DNA of 60,000 nt from Liolophura sinensis (Eukaryota > Mollusca > Polyplacophora > Chitonida > Chitonidae): contig NC_088295.1 in NCBI RefSeq assembly GCF_032854445.1, positions 17,597,385 to 17,657,384 of the forward strand, given 5' to 3'. A program made the translations under genes and the position numbers. Under the pieces are notes generated by a model. That model saw only the letters and a list, made by a program, of their open reading frames with translations, was not told where the DNA came from and did no database searches. This document shows, one piece after another, positions 28,801 to 39,860 of this stretch (the first letter of the stretch is position 1; the number at the start of each line of letters is the position of its first letter).

Positions 28801-31800
28801 ATGATCACTTCCTCTAAGGCCACACCAGGCATTGTTTCCTCTACTGACCACCTGGCACAATTGTTTCGGCTCAGTCAGTAATGTCATGGTCAGTTGGCAA
28901 AATTCTCTGGACAATAGCCGGTCATCAACACTTAATCCTTATGTCCCAAATCATTCATCCCTCGACACCTAATCCATCATTATTCAGCTTCGATTAAACC
29001 AGCACTTAGATCAGCACTGAACCACAATATTTCTTTCTCCTTGATTTCGCTTTAATTGTTACACATTCCCAGTTCATTGCACACTGAAGCTATTCCATAA
29101 ATTTGATACACTGCATACTTATGAAGATCCTTGGTCCAAATATTTAATATTTCGAGGTTTCCCAAAATTCATGCTGGAAGCATATCATGCTAGTTAAAAG
29201 TGTTGCAAATCACAGAAAAGGTTAACCTAATACAATATACAGGTAGCATCATCACTTAGATGGTTCCACTGCCATAATGGGCTAGGGATAATATAAAGTT
29301 TTCTAACAATAGTGTATGTGTAGTGTGTAATTTAATAAACACATTCTGATACTATTTCCCATAGTCAATTTAGTGTAATATCCCCTCTGTAGTGTCTTAC
29401 GCAAATAATTATGCACGATATATATGATATATAATACACATATGGTGATATCCTTGATATCCCTGCCATGTCGTCTTGCACTCAGGTTCCTCGTTAAGCG
29501 AATGGCCCGTGTTAAAACAAAGGAGGCGTGGGTTAAAGGATAGAATACCAAAAATACTGATGGGCAAAACAACAGACCTGTCTACACAACTACTTAGTCA
29601 CAGCTGAAAATGGTTGTAGCCAGCAGACAGGATAGTAATAATAACATGTTGAATCTCTCAAATTGGTTCACAACTTGACAGCTTTCATGGGAATTAACAA
29701 TGAGGAATAATGTGTGACAGCTCAGCCTTCAGTGATGAGATGTGGGGGTGTTTGGACTAATTAAACCAGATCGCAGTTCATAAATGGCTAATTTCGCAGC
29801 CGCCGGGGAGTCCCAAAAGAGCTTTATTAACTCAGTTCATCCCAGAAGATAACCACAAAGCTGTAAATATTTGTATGGAACTTAACAGGGAAAAAAGATA
29901 TAAAATTTGAATGTGCCAGCTGTCCATATTTGGGTGAGATTTGTTAGTAACTGGGTGCACTGGGTAACTAGGGCTGTGTGCAGGGACACCCCAAAAAAGG
30001 CAAGCTCATCCAGAGACATATGAGCCTGTAGTAAGACTGACAATGGTCTGCGTGAGAACTACCATGTCCCACCATGGTGCAAAGAGATGCAGTCCCACAC
30101 CTCTTCTCTTCCATCACAAACCCTCCTCTAATCAGATTAGGTACCCACTCACACTCCACACAGGTCAGAACAATGTTCCCCCACCACCACCAGTTTCTCC
30201 CCCCCTCCCTCCACCAACAAAAGTTCCCACCAATCTGCAGAATATGGCTTTGACAATGCATTATGAGGAAATGACACGACACTGCTTATTCATTGTTTTC
30301 TTTCTGTCTCATTTTCAATAAGCACATACTAATCCATATATGCCACGTATGAATGAATATTATTATGCATACGCATGAACCAATTATATCTTACATCTGC
30401 ATTGCCTATACCCTGGTCACACTAACATCTATTTATACACACCGTAACAAACGCTACATTTACATGTTTAGTGGATGGTCTGTACTTTGGCATGTATAAG
30501 CATACATCGTTTGCATCTGGCCTGGTTTTTCATGAATCATAACTGACCAAGTGAATGTTTCTGTACAACCAGTTATTAACTGCCTTTATGGCAATTGTAC
30601 AAAGACGGCATGAGGATATCTCAAACAACAATGTTACAAGCTGCATTGCATCAATGCTTCAGTCTACAACCCCCAGCACATGGAGTAATTAATAATAACA
30701 GTGACAAAGTTCGATGTTTTGACCTTCTGAGAAAAAAATAAGTCGCATTAGGTTTACGAGGAACAAGTAAGTTTTCATAACAATACCAAATCTGACATCT
30801 CTCCTTGCCATAATTAATTTTCAATGTACACAAAAAAAGAAAGCACACAATACTACATTGTTTACAGACAACCAAGTTTTTGTCATCGTACAGTGCCTGT
30901 TATTTTATGGTAGCCACTCAATCACTGGAAATCATGCATTATTAGCCATTCTGGCTATTACTCATGTGATGAACAGGTTCTTGTAGACCATTATAGACAA
31001 CTCACACCTATATAGCACATCAGCCCGCAGCTGCCACTCAACTAGCAATGTACCAGAATTAATGTATCTTGACAGCATGTTACAATCAAGATGACATCTG
31101 TCAGCCTGTGATACCAGGTCAGGCCTAACTCCATCTAATCTTAGCCCATTCTGACACTGGCACCAGCAAATTTAATTTCATGACTTTTTCATCAGAAGCC
31201 AAGATTTTTTTCACCCATAAAGAAGTCATAAAGTGACAAAGTCTTTCTTCCCCAAATCAAGTACCACAGGGGTTCTCTAGGACAAAACACACCACTCTCA
31301 TTCATGAACACCTCAACAAAATGAATAACAAAAAGCCTGAAGATTGTTCTTTTGTACCCCTTATCTCTGCGTGGCTGGTTATCAATCAGTTTTGATGCAA
31401 AAGTCGACAGAGTGGGTCATAGCTTGTAGATTATCAGGCAGCCTAATCCCTAATCACATGGTGTTAACATAAAACCTTTGTCACCAGGCATGTCTGGGTC
31501 TATTTTCCTTTTTCTGTTAACAAAATAAGCAAACAAGTCAGCTTTCACATTAGCTCTGGCACTTGTCTGACAATGTCAGCCATGACCATTCCTCTTGGGG
31601 TTTGCAGGGACCTTTGTTTAAAACTTTTATCAATTGACCAGTCTGAGAAAACTGACCCATTAAGCTGTAGCCCCAGTGGACACATGGATTACAAGACTGA
31701 AGGGTCAGTTTGGGCAGTAATGAGGGAATCCCTCTAATGGTCAGGCAAGATAAACACTCTGCTCACTTCCTAACACTCTCTGTTCATCTCCACACAGAAG

Positions 31801-34800
31801 CTCTCAGGAAGGGCATTCTCCAAGGGTACAAGCTGGGCACTTTCTTATCTGGTGGCCTAAACATACAAGTAACCATCAACACCAATCTTCTTGCTAATAT
31901 CCAACTGTTCAACTGTTTTTGAATTTTTTGTCAAATCTTTCTGAGGTTCAGATATGGTGATCAGAAACTTAAAATTCACCTACATTTATTCCACTCATAT
32001 GGTGACAATAGGGTATTAAATAAAGAATTTTAAAGCTAAACTTCAGTAATGTCAGTTAAAGATTTCAACACACCTTGTTTGTGTAACTATCCAGACAACT
32101 TCACGATAAATATGTTCACCTAATTCAACTAAGATAACTGATTCATTAAATCTGTGTTCTAGAATCTATCAGCCTAAAAACTGGGTTAAACTTGCTGCTA
32201 AGTATAACTTAATTCTCAGAAACATTACATATGGTAAACAAAGCAAACACTGTAGCACTCCACTCCAAGTGGATCAGAATGACCCAGAGTTATGCTCTCT
32301 TAATAAACATTTTGGACAATAAATGTGAAGTGGAACCAAGTGTTTTATTTCCTGAACTGACAGAGGACAAAGACCAGACACAAATCATTGCTCAACTTTA
32401 CCTCATACATGTTTAAGGTGGACCCAAATGCCATGTCAGAAAAAGTCTGAATAATGCAATGAAATCTGATCAGCAAAGTTAATAATGAGCTGAGGAAAGT
32501 GACTGTCAACTCCAAAGCAAACAGGAACTGTGCCTGCTTAGAAGGATCAAGCTGATGTGCCCTGGATCAGGCTCTGTCACATCTACATATGGCACGACAG
32601 TGAAGCCACATGTGGACAGCCCAAGAGGATGGAGACAGGCCCTACAGAATGAAGGCAGGACTAATCCTATAAATTAATGATGTTACAGCAATCAAACATA
32701 GATCTGCCCATAGATAACATACTCTCGAGTAACCTGATAGTTTGTGATACACTGTAGGCCATTAATCTTCAAGTAGACAAGACATGATATGTTAGCTCCT
32801 ACATTTGTACAAAACTCAGCCACATGAGACAGCAGCCTAAGCATGCTAAGACAAATCACCCAGAATTTGCTGATCTGAAGTGAATGTTGTGGCAGACATA
32901 CTTCTGATGAATACACTCAAAGTTTAACTAATTAGAAAATCACGAACACATGCTTTTGAGATCACATGAAATTGTTCACTGAATTTCAACCTGTATATTG
33001 CATCAACTCACTGAATCAGGGTGATTTTTTTTAACCGATCAACTGCCTCAGTCGGCCTACATCTGGATATGAACAGAAAAGATTTCAAATGGTTGATTCC
33101 ATTCTTGTCGATGTAAAATGTGCGGATGTTATTAATGCATTTCTCAACCACTTCCTTCCCTTGCAATGCTCACTTTACAACTTATCACAACCAAACCCAA
33201 GCAAAAACCAGGCTCTGAATGGTACTTAATCTCGCAGGCATCTTAAGCCTCAAATTAACCAACTTACAGAGTACAATGTTCAGTGCAAGAGGGCTTTATT
33301 TTACTCAAAGCCTCATCACATGCAAAGATATATGGACAGTTTTCTCATTTGCCATAATGAGACCTATAATTTAACTTTTCACAATTTTATTGTTCCTGTA
33401 TGCATGTTTGTGTAGTGAATATCTATTTCCAAGATCCCTAAGCAAATGAAGATCATGACATAGAGTTAGCCAGTAAATGTATATACTGGACCACACAAGG
33501 TAGAAGTCTGATGCCTGAGCACAGGTAAAACACTCATAACCCTCCAAGGTCCTACCTTGTCCGTTGTCAACACAGGGTATAATGGGGTCACTAAGGGTCA
33601 ATGTTAGTCACATGGTCCACATTCCACCAGCATCTTCATTACAGAGAGGTGTGAGTCTGAAGAAAAATCAGCTAAATGGGCCCACCCCACTAGGAATGTG
33701 ATAAGATAACAAAGTGCTTTAACGCCTAGACACAGGAACACCATTAAAGGCTTTCATGTAAGAGCATTGGAACTTCACAAATTCCTCAACAGTATCTATC
33801 TAAGACCTGAATAATCCATCAGCCTTAAAGTACCTGTACAAATGGATCTGGGTAATAAGTTAACCTAGAGAGTGGACTAGGTCACACGTGAACCTTAACT
33901 CACACTGATTGTGAGGATGAAAACTTACAAACTTCAAACGTAGTTAACCTACATGTAAACTGGTTGAGATACTAGAGAATCATCAATGTTTCTCCCAGAA
34001 GAAAAGCACAATATGGAACATTTTTGCAATTCATGCAAACTTTTGTGTACATTTGTGGCTTAAAAACTTGTAATTCAAACTGTAACTGAGTGTTCTCTCA
34101 CCAACAAGAGCAGCATTCAGTTTTCTTGCAGTACATATTAATGATAGCAGCAGCTTTGAGTGTTGGCTACTATCAGCTCTAATAAATGGTATATGCTATT
34201 TAAAAATTGTTGAAAAACAAAATGGTATCAGACATGTAATTAACTAAAAAACATGGAATTACAGCACTGGAAGAAAAACTATTAACCACATTTCTCTGAG
34301 CAATCTGTTCAACTTAAATTCCAAAACCCTTTGCCTCAAGGAACGTACTGAAATCTCAAAAACAGAGGCTCCAAAGTTCCTCACCACTCCAACACTGTGG
34401 TGAAAACATGCTTGCATAACCTCTCCATTTCTGTTCTTTTCCACTCTTTGAAGGAAAAAAAATGTTGTTTGCTCAGCCTGCAGCATGAATGAAGTGTGGG
34501 GGAGGTGTTATAAACAACAACAGTGACAACAACAGGTGATTCTCGCCCCAAACACCCAAGTCTAACATGCACCTCAACGCTGGATTGCACAGGTAGCATG
34601 AACAACCTCAAGCCTGGCCAAGTAAACTGTTTAGATTGGCACGATAACAGTGCAGATCAGCTTATGACACAAGCCTGGTTTTACAGACAAACCCTCTAGA
34701 TCCAACCCGCATGTTAGCCACATGCCAGTTCTTCACAATTTTCCTGAGAAAAGTTAGGTGAATGTGATTAAATACTTTAAGAAAGAAGATTTTGTTTGTT

Positions 34801-37800
34801 AAATTAAAAAATCCCCATACTGCCACATACAGTAGGCTCCCTATCACCAGACTGTAAATGTGCTAGCTTTTCTTGAACAATGCATTTTAACTGTTTTCCA
34901 AATGAGAAACAACAAGAAAAAAAAGGAGAAAAAGCAGCATCTTCAATTCAATTAGTATGCAAATGAGAGCAAAGAAATGAGATTACCTGCTCTTGGGCAG
35001 CTAAGAATGCTATGTTAAACACTTCATACAAATAGTGGGGAAATTCAATAGATGTGGCCCCAGAAAGCCTGAGTCAACAGAAGGACATGTCAACGCCTGA
35101 TGTTTGGCTGATCGGCCACCAAGGTAAGGACAAGCTTTAGCTGAAATCCTCTCAGAAATAAACATGGGGCATTTCCTACATAGCTCAATTGCAAGTGTAA
35201 CTCCATGTAACAGTGTGCTAAGAGATCGGGCCTTTGGAAGCTGCTCATCTCCACGGGCTGGGACATCTTGGACGCTCACAATGAAAGTGGTGCTCACTTG
35301 ACATTCAGACCAGTCAGTTAACAGACCACATTTGGACATCAAATTGGATGGGATGCTGGATGCCAATAAATTGTGTAATACATGTCCAGACATTTCAAAG
35401 GTGAACAGCATGGCTAAGACAAATACCCTAATTCTTTAACTTTTTCCGTCACCTCTGGAATCAAAATTTTAACACACTCTGTGAGAACTATGGAGTGCAC
35501 ATAAAACATCGCACAGTTTTATAAAGCTTTCATCTTAAGTGGGAAAAATATTTTATCGTCTTTTTTGTAATAATTTTATGCATAAATTTCACTGAATAAA
35601 GAGCTTTAGTATTAAGAATACTTCACTTATACGATGGTGACCAGCATTATGCATGCATAAAACTTTGGGCCGTGGAAAGTATGAGACACTTGGAGATAGA
35701 ATAGTTGGGAGACATTGGGAGAGTGACTGGTGAGTATTGAAAACATTGTAATTAGAATAATGATGGGAATAGCTACATGTATCATGCAACATCTGAAAAC
35801 TGAATAGCTCAGTACACAGTCTGTGTATGAATGAAATTCTACATGTGCTACACTGTCTATATTCGCTGTGCATACTACACTCATAAATATAAAGAGATGT
35901 TTGTTTGATGGAGATGATTTGTATGTTTGTGCCATGCAAGCTTGTTGACCATCCCTCAACTAGGCGGACCGGTTCAACTGTCGTAAGTTGCCCATCATCT
36001 AAGTGTATCTGGCCATTCATCAAGTCAAACACCTCTACTCTTCTCCTCAAACTTACACTTACTACTGACAACACAACTTAAATCATGACCGCCATATCAC
36101 CTACATGTAGCTCTTCTGCGTGGGTTGAAACTTAAATTTAAGCCTCTTTAAAAAAAAAACAACAAATATATTATGCCTAATCCTGCTGCCATTCACTGGG
36201 CTGTTATGTGCTTAGTGTAGCATACAACCCATGTGTCAGAAGCCTTTCACTGCCATACAGGTAAGTATTTGTGTTAAACCACATTCAGCTATAGAAGCCA
36301 CATCAAAGGGTTGACTTCACTTGTGGTCTTGCACAAAACCCACACAACTTGAAAAAATAGGGGTTGAATTAAGAGGGAAAGAGTAACACAAAGTAATTCA
36401 ATTGGATTACACATACTAGAAGCAATGAAATGTACGAGATTTCTCCTCTCCTGTATTTATAGGTTACTAGCAGGTATGAATGCAGAACTGTTCACAGATA
36501 CTCCTTTTTCATGAAGAAATGATGCATTACATTTTTGTCACAAATGTGCGCGTGCATATATCTCTTGCTCATTGTGATATAAAATGTCTCAAAAACTATT
36601 TGACCTACTTTTTTAAAATCAATTGGATGGTGCATATATAAACATAAAGTTTACAAACTACATAACAACACTGATTTTGCCTCAACATTCACTGCCAAGA
36701 TCTGTCCGAGCTACAAAAATTTATCAAATTTTTTCAAAAATTCATGTTTAATATCACTTTTTGGTATGAAGATGCTTTAGAGAATGTTACTGTTCACTGA
36801 GACCTTCATTGCAACTCTGTCTTACATATACATTTATATTACTAAATGAGACCCTGTTAGTGCAGCTCAGACCTGAATGATGTAAGGTTTGAAATTAATT
36901 GCTGGAATGTAGACTGTTTCTGAAGACACAAGAGTAAGGGTGTTTCTGATGACACCAGAGTTAGGGTATTTCTGATGACCCCCAGTTATGGTGTTTCTGA
37001 TGACCCACAGTTACAGTGTTTCTGATGACACCAGAATTAGGGTGTTTCTGATGATTCACAGTTACAGTGTTTCTGATGACACCAGAATTAGGGTGTTTCT
37101 GATGACTCACAGTTACAGTGTTTCTGATGACACCAGAATTAGGGTGTTTCTTATGACACCAGAATTAGGGTGTTTCTGATGATTCACAGTTACAGTGTTT
37201 CTGATGACACCAGAATTAGGGTGTTTCTGATGACACCAGAGTTAGGGTATTTCTGATGACCCCCAGTTATGGTGTTTCTGATGACTCACAGTTACAGTGT
37301 TTCTGATGACACCAGAATTAGGGTGTTTCTGATGACACCAGAATTAGGGTGTTTCTGATGACTCACAGTTACAGTGTTTCTGATGACACCAGAATTAGGG
37401 TGTTTCTGATGACACCAGAATTAGGGTGTTTCTGATGATTCACAGTTACAGTGTTTCTGATGACACAAGAATTAGGGTGTTTCTGATGACACCAGAGTTA
37501 GGGTATTTCTGATGACCCCCAGTTATGGTGTTTCTGATGACTCACAGTTACAGTGTTTCTGATGACACCAGAATTAGGGTGTTTCTGATGACTCACAGTT
37601 ACAGTGTTTCTGATGACACCAGAATTAGGGTGTTTCTGATGACACCAGAATTAGGGTGTTTCTGATGATTCACAGTTACAGTGTTTCTGATGACACCAGA
37701 ATTAGGGTGTTTCTGATGACCCCAGAGTTGAAGGAGCATCCGCTACTCATGTTCCCATAACCTGAAGTTGATAGGAGATCTGAGACACAAACCTTCTTAA

Positions 37801-39483
37801 CACTCTCAATACTGACTCAAACTAAGAGACAGCTGACAAAACAGTATCTTAATTAAGTGTACTTTCCTAGTGCGTTTGTCTCTTAAAAAGTAGGAAGTTC
37901 ATTCTGCTGATACCATCAACTGTGAAGATTAGCAGGAAAATCCTCTCATGAGCCTCCTATCTGTGTAGGTCATCCATACCCAGTCCCAAAATGCAACACA
38001 CCCCTAACCCACCATCATCCCACTAACCAAACCACCATAATGTCTTTAAAGAATCCTAAAACAGTTAAACTATACTACACTATACTACCCTACATCAAAT
38101 AAATACTTAAATCTTTCATGTCACATCTGTGACTATGATGATGGTACAAGTAGACATAGTGCTGTTAGCACATCTTTTTGAGTCCCCATGCCTTTTATTT
38201 CTGAAGATATTTTGAAGCTGGTTCAAGGTTCCAAGAATCTGCCCTTTACTATACTAGTCTGAATCAGAAGAACACGGTCATGATGTCATAATTCTTGAAT
38301 GCAACCATAAAATCATAAAATTAAAGTTTGCACTAGAGATAAATATATCATCACCATTCGGACGCATATTCTCCACTTCTATCCATGCATATGTCAGTGA
38401 ATCACAACTATAATGTACTAGTTCTGCTATCATAAAAAAAATCAGCCACATATATAGGAATGCTTAGAATTAAGCAGTATTTAACTGTTACATTACAGTA
38501 AAAAGGCTGCCATGCATTACTGGGGGCATCAAGTGTACGTGTCTGGGGAGGGTAATTAATTTCATAAAAATAAACAGGTCAAACAAAAAAACAGAACCCC
38601 CCAAAAAACAATGTGCCAGTCAGGTATTTGCATGCATTTGCGTAAAAAGTTAAACTTATTAACAGGTTGGTGCTGGGGTTGGATGAGGTTACAAAGGTGT
38701 TTGTTTAACGAACAGGGAAAGTGTTACAACTGTTACAGATAAACCATTTTAACGGCTACTTTTTGTAAAATGAAACACTTGCATCACAGTGACTGTGCAT
38801 ACAAGTGAAGGGGCTGTCATCACGAAATGCTGCAATCATAAAGGCCATGGTCGAGCTCTTGAGACTTAAACATGTCTTCAGGTAAACAGGCAGGCTTTTC
38901 TCTTGGAACATTCCGCTTGCTCATGAGACATTTCACAAGGGCATCTAGAAACGATCTGCAAATTATCTGCCGACCGATTTGAAGTCGGTGTTTGTGTGAG
39001 CAGAGCATAGCTTGGATTTGTAACGACTCGGGGAATGCCAGCGTCTTTATGCGGGCAGATTTCAAGGTCCGCGTGTTTAAGGTCCGTAAAAGTCTGTCCC
39101 GCGGGCCGTAACCTACCGTCTTTCCAAGTACTATCACGACTTCACGGCACACTACCCAAGGCAAAAAACCCACATTAAACGCCTCAGCTACTATTAAGTA
39201 ATACACAGGTGAAATACAAACACAATGTCTCGATTCTTTTTCACAGCGGCAGCACAATTAAAACGGGGTATAGATCTGAAAAGAAAGACAAAAAAAACCA
39301 ACATCCTTGATGTTAGACATTACGAGTATGGGCCAAGCGCTTCATGGGAAAGGAAACTGTTTTATTTCATGACAGAGAGACAGTTTATTTGTACTTACCC
39401 GCGTTTGCTTGGGCAGAGGTAATCCAGTTTGCCAGATTACATACACTGAGTAGTACAAGGGTTGTAGCGACTTGGCATGGCAT
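1676..39483 (-). CDS. EVA1C: EVA1C-like receptor gene, 5' part (four coding exons)
   Basis: Spliced gene with coding exons at 39399-39483, 14954-15174, 6964-7087 and 1676-1822. Phases agree at every junction (1, 0, 1) and all donors are GTAAGT-like or GTAGGC. The partial product, about 190 residues, is a signal peptide, a full SUEL/rhamnose-binding-lectin domain with eight Cys, and the start of a second such domain. The order signal peptide - lectin 1 - lectin 2 with almost no linker is that of eva-1 homolog C. The linker here (CRPNEFKTKTACEGE) resembles the human one closely. Known for the family: C. elegans EVA-1 is a single-pass neuronal membrane protein acting as co-receptor for SLT-1 and MADD-4 in axon and muscle-arm guidance. 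The membrane segment and FAM176-type tail must lie left of the window. Latrophilin also has this lectin fold but only one copy, so it fits less well. Confidence 0.87.
1827..1876 (+). repeat. (AAAT)n-rich microsatellite beside exon 4 acceptor
   Basis: Repeated AAATAAAT followed by AAAC/AAAT variants. On the sense (minus) strand it is a (TTTA)n run ending in TTTTCCAG, so the microsatellite serves as the polypyrimidine tract of EVA1C exon 4. Confidence 0.85.
5755..5850 (+). mobile_element. Possible tRNA-derived SINE head fragment
   Basis: GGTAGCTCACTGGGTAGAGTG matches a pol III A box in a tRNA D-arm well. A degenerate B box may follow about 45 bases on. No intact cloverleaf and no tail seen. 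Confidence 0.4.
6964..7087 (-). CDS. EVA1C: EVA1C-like exon 3: second half of SUEL lectin domain 1
   Basis: The exon starts after TTTTCCTCAG and ends in phase 1 at GTAAGTC. It encodes VLLKLCQDRRHC, then FTQDPCPETRKYLEVAYKC, the closing four Cys and the DPC...KYL.V.Y.C signature of SUEL/rhamnose-binding lectin domains. A minisatellite begins only about 20 bases upstream of its acceptor (7108 onwards). Confidence 0.92.
7108..7365 (+). repeat. Minisatellite, ~31-33 bp unit
   Basis: Units of the form CACTTTGTGGTACAATCATG followed by GAATAAATAGA, about eight copies. The first are nearly identical and later ones decay; scattered remnants continue near 7470-7600. It lies at the 3' end of EVA1C intron 2, right beside the exon 3 acceptor. 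Confidence 0.85.
14060..14300 (+). repeat. Interspersed repeat-like tract
   Basis: Contains ACCAAGTTTCATTTCAATAT and GTGATGAGTGGACGGAGTGA, phrases typical of decayed interspersed repeats in mollusc genomes (from memory, not searched). Borders are uncertain. Confidence 0.35.
14418..14668 (-). mobile_element. tRNA-derived SINE, diverged near full-length copy
   Basis: On the minus strand it follows the copy at 21380-21629 along its length: GCCTGGTGGTTAG A-box region, AATGACCCAGGAGCCTCTCA, GTGAGTTCAAGTCCAGCTCA B box, ATAATGCTGGC near the 3' end, and an (AATA)n-like tail. Substitutions throughout show it is older. It lies in EVA1C intron 2, same orientation as the gene. Confidence 0.85.
14954..15174 (-). 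CDS. EVA1C: EVA1C-like exon 2: first half of SUEL lectin domain 1
   Basis: A pyrimidine-rich acceptor (TTCTTCTCCCCTCAG) precedes the exon, and a GTAGGC donor follows at 14953. It encodes 73 full codons containing YACEGEVLKIKC, the FGR motif (usual YGR), DMCPP and NCLATTSLK. These give the first four Cys of the lectin domain. The long loop between the third and fourth Cys (MCPP to NCLA) is also seen in EVA1C domain 1. The exon ends in phase 0, and exon 3 continues the same domain. Confidence 0.9.
17534..17796. mobile_element. Foldback (MITE-like) element
   Basis: Ends in perfect inverted GCATAATGCAAAA / TTTTGCATTATGC. Inside are three tandem copies of a ~44-bp motif (TTTCAATATTTTGAAAACTG with GAGAAGT), and an inverted counterpart follows (GAAATACTGAAACCCACAGG, GTGACTTCTC). 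This is a non-autonomous inverted-repeat element; superfamily unknown. Confidence 0.6.
19816..19971. repeat. Inverted-repeat hairpin element
   Basis: GAAAGACTCCAACTTCTT near 19817 is inverted as AAGGAGTTGGAGTCTTTT at 19951-19968. ACTCCA-like motifs recur inside (TTGGAGTTTTGAT, CGACTCCAGG). Probably a small MITE. Confidence 0.5.
21380..21629 (+). mobile_element. Intact tRNA-derived SINE with target-site duplication
   Basis: Head GGGGCCTCCGTGACTCAGTCGG holds the A box, and GTGAGTTCAAGTCC the B box. A conserved body follows, including CCGGCCGTAAGTGGGAAGG, ATAATGCTGGCCGCTGTCGT and GAGTACGGCGTAAAACACC. It is flanked by a perfect 12-bp duplication AAGTAAAATTAA (21368-21379 and 21630-21641). The family is one I associate with molluscs and related lophotrochozoans. 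This copy lies in EVA1C intron 1, antisense to the gene, and lacks the (AATA)n tail. Confidence 0.93.
21651..21883 (+). repeat. Spaced direct duplication (~147-bp offset)
   Basis: About 85 bases (ATCACAGACTCAGTGTCATA, GAACACTGCTCC, CACATGTCTACTGATTCA) occur at 21656-21735 and again at 21803-21883 with a few substitutions, separated by about 65 unique bases. It starts right after the SINE target-site duplication. Confidence 0.85.
22530..22582 (+). mobile_element. SINE 3' tail remnant
   Basis: CTTGAGTATGGTGTAAAACA, then CCAATCAAATAAATAAATAA: the last ~30 bases of the 21380-21629 SINE family plus its (AATA)n tail. The rest of the element is not recognisable upstream. Confidence 0.65.
24783..25026. 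mobile_element. Foldback (MITE-like) element
   Basis: GGATCCCAAAGATGCCTTAG at the left inverts as CTTGATCCTGAGGATTGGGATC at the right. Inner blocks AGTCAGACTTTGTCTTAA / AAGACTAAGTTTGACTC and CTTACA...TCAACG / CATTGAAG...TGTAAG also pair, so nearly the whole 240 bases folds back on itself. No coding capacity. Confidence 0.65.
35010..35411 (-). other. Unassigned 133-codon open frame in EVA1C intron 1
   Basis: ATG to stop, 133 codons, Cys-containing, same strand as EVA1C. No domain, signal peptide or splice continuity recognised; it may be chance or a remnant of a mobile-element ORF. Confidence 0.12.
35611..35652 (-). mobile_element. SINE 3' fragment
   Basis: On the minus strand GCATAATGCTGGTCACCATC then GTATAAGTGAAGTATTCTTA matches the 3' part of the SINE at 21380-21629. 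It is a short, diverged fragment. Confidence 0.6.
36912..37730 (+). repeat. Minisatellite with 25/26-bp units and 51-bp higher order
   Basis: About 32 units starting GTGTTTCTGATGA. Type A (26 bp) ends CACCAGAATTAGG, type B (25 bp) ends CTCACAGTTACA or TTCACAGTTACA, and a rarer type C ends CCCCCAGTTATGG. A and B often alternate, giving a 51-bp period that leaves an open frame of 17-residue repeats (36988-37179) by chance. Each type A junction creates one TTAGGG hexamer. Confidence 0.97.
38820..39257 (-). other. Unassigned 145-codon open frame just inside EVA1C intron 1
   Basis: An open frame of 145 codons beginning 142 bases downstream of EVA1C exon 1, on the same strand, in a CpG-richer patch. 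The inferred product is basic and Cys-containing, with segments such as GYGPRDRLLRTLNTRTLKSA. No family recognised. It could be a by-product of the promoter-proximal GC-rich segment, or an alternative short transcript. Confidence 0.15.
39399..39483 (-). CDS. EVA1C: EVA1C-like exon 1: start codon and signal peptide
   Basis: Read on the minus strand, ATG at 39483 opens 28 codons beginning MPCQVATTLVLLSVCNLANW, a hydrophobic signal peptide with a likely cleavage after the T-S-A near residue 23. A second ATG five bases downstream (39478) runs into a stop after 13 codons, so 39483 is the start. The exon ends in phase 1 at a strong GTAAGTAC donor. Exon 2 supplies two bases to complete the Gly codon and keeps the reading frame, which supports the link despite the 24-kb intron. 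Confidence 0.8.
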
Positions 39484-39860
39484 GGTCCCTCAGCTTCAAG
39501 CCGGGACGGCCTAAGACGGCTCTCTCTCCGTTCCGGCCCTCACACTTTGTCTTAACAGATCCAACTTTACATCCTTATTTACAAGCATAGTTTTCTTAAT
39601 CCACCTTGTGTCTTCATCAAAATCTTATTCCTATGGATGTCATATCTCGTTCTGCCTCGTGACAATTCATAATTGGGATAATCTCGGATGGTGCACCTAG
39701 AAAGTTGGTGGCAGTTGTGGCCTTCCACTGTTTCGATTCTGTTGGCCCGTTCGTTGACTGCTCTGCTGTGCCCAGAGCATTGACAACATGTGCGTCGTGT
39801 GGCTAGCGAAGTGAGGCTCCCTAGGCAGCCCCCAACACGTGGGCGGTCAAGCAAGATTCT
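39484..39860 (-). promoter_or_regulatory. Probable EVA1C promoter / 5' UTR region
   Basis: Directly upstream of the EVA1C start codon the sequence becomes richer in G+C and CpG than its surroundings (CCGGGACGGCC, TCCGTTCCGGCCC, several further CG sites to about 39850). No TATA box is obvious. Inferred from position only. Confidence 0.4.

Larger units (their letters stand above)
15175..39398 (-). other. EVA1C-like intron 1 (24 kb)
   Basis: One very large first intron. It contains foldback elements (17534-17796, 19816-19971, 24783-25026), the intact SINE at 21380-21629, a spaced duplication at 21651-21883, SINE tail pieces (22530-22582, 35611-35652) and the 36912-37730 minisatellite. Between these (25.0-34.9 kb in particular) I see only AT-rich non-coding sequence with no supported nested gene. 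Three open frames of 133-161 codons at 35010-35411, 35589-36074 and 38820-39257 are unassigned. Confidence 0.75.

Noticed and set aside
35589-36074. 161-codon minus-strand frame in EVA1C intron 1
   Set aside because: Its 3' part overlaps a SINE fragment (35611-35652), and no domain is recognisable; at most a repeat remnant.
36988-37179. Repetitive 63-codon frame in the minisatellite
   Set aside because: Open only because the 51-bp period is a multiple of three; no gene context.
36912-37730. Interstitial telomere repeat
   Set aside because: TTAGGG occurs once per 26-bp unit and not in tandem, so it is a minisatellite and not telomeric DNA.
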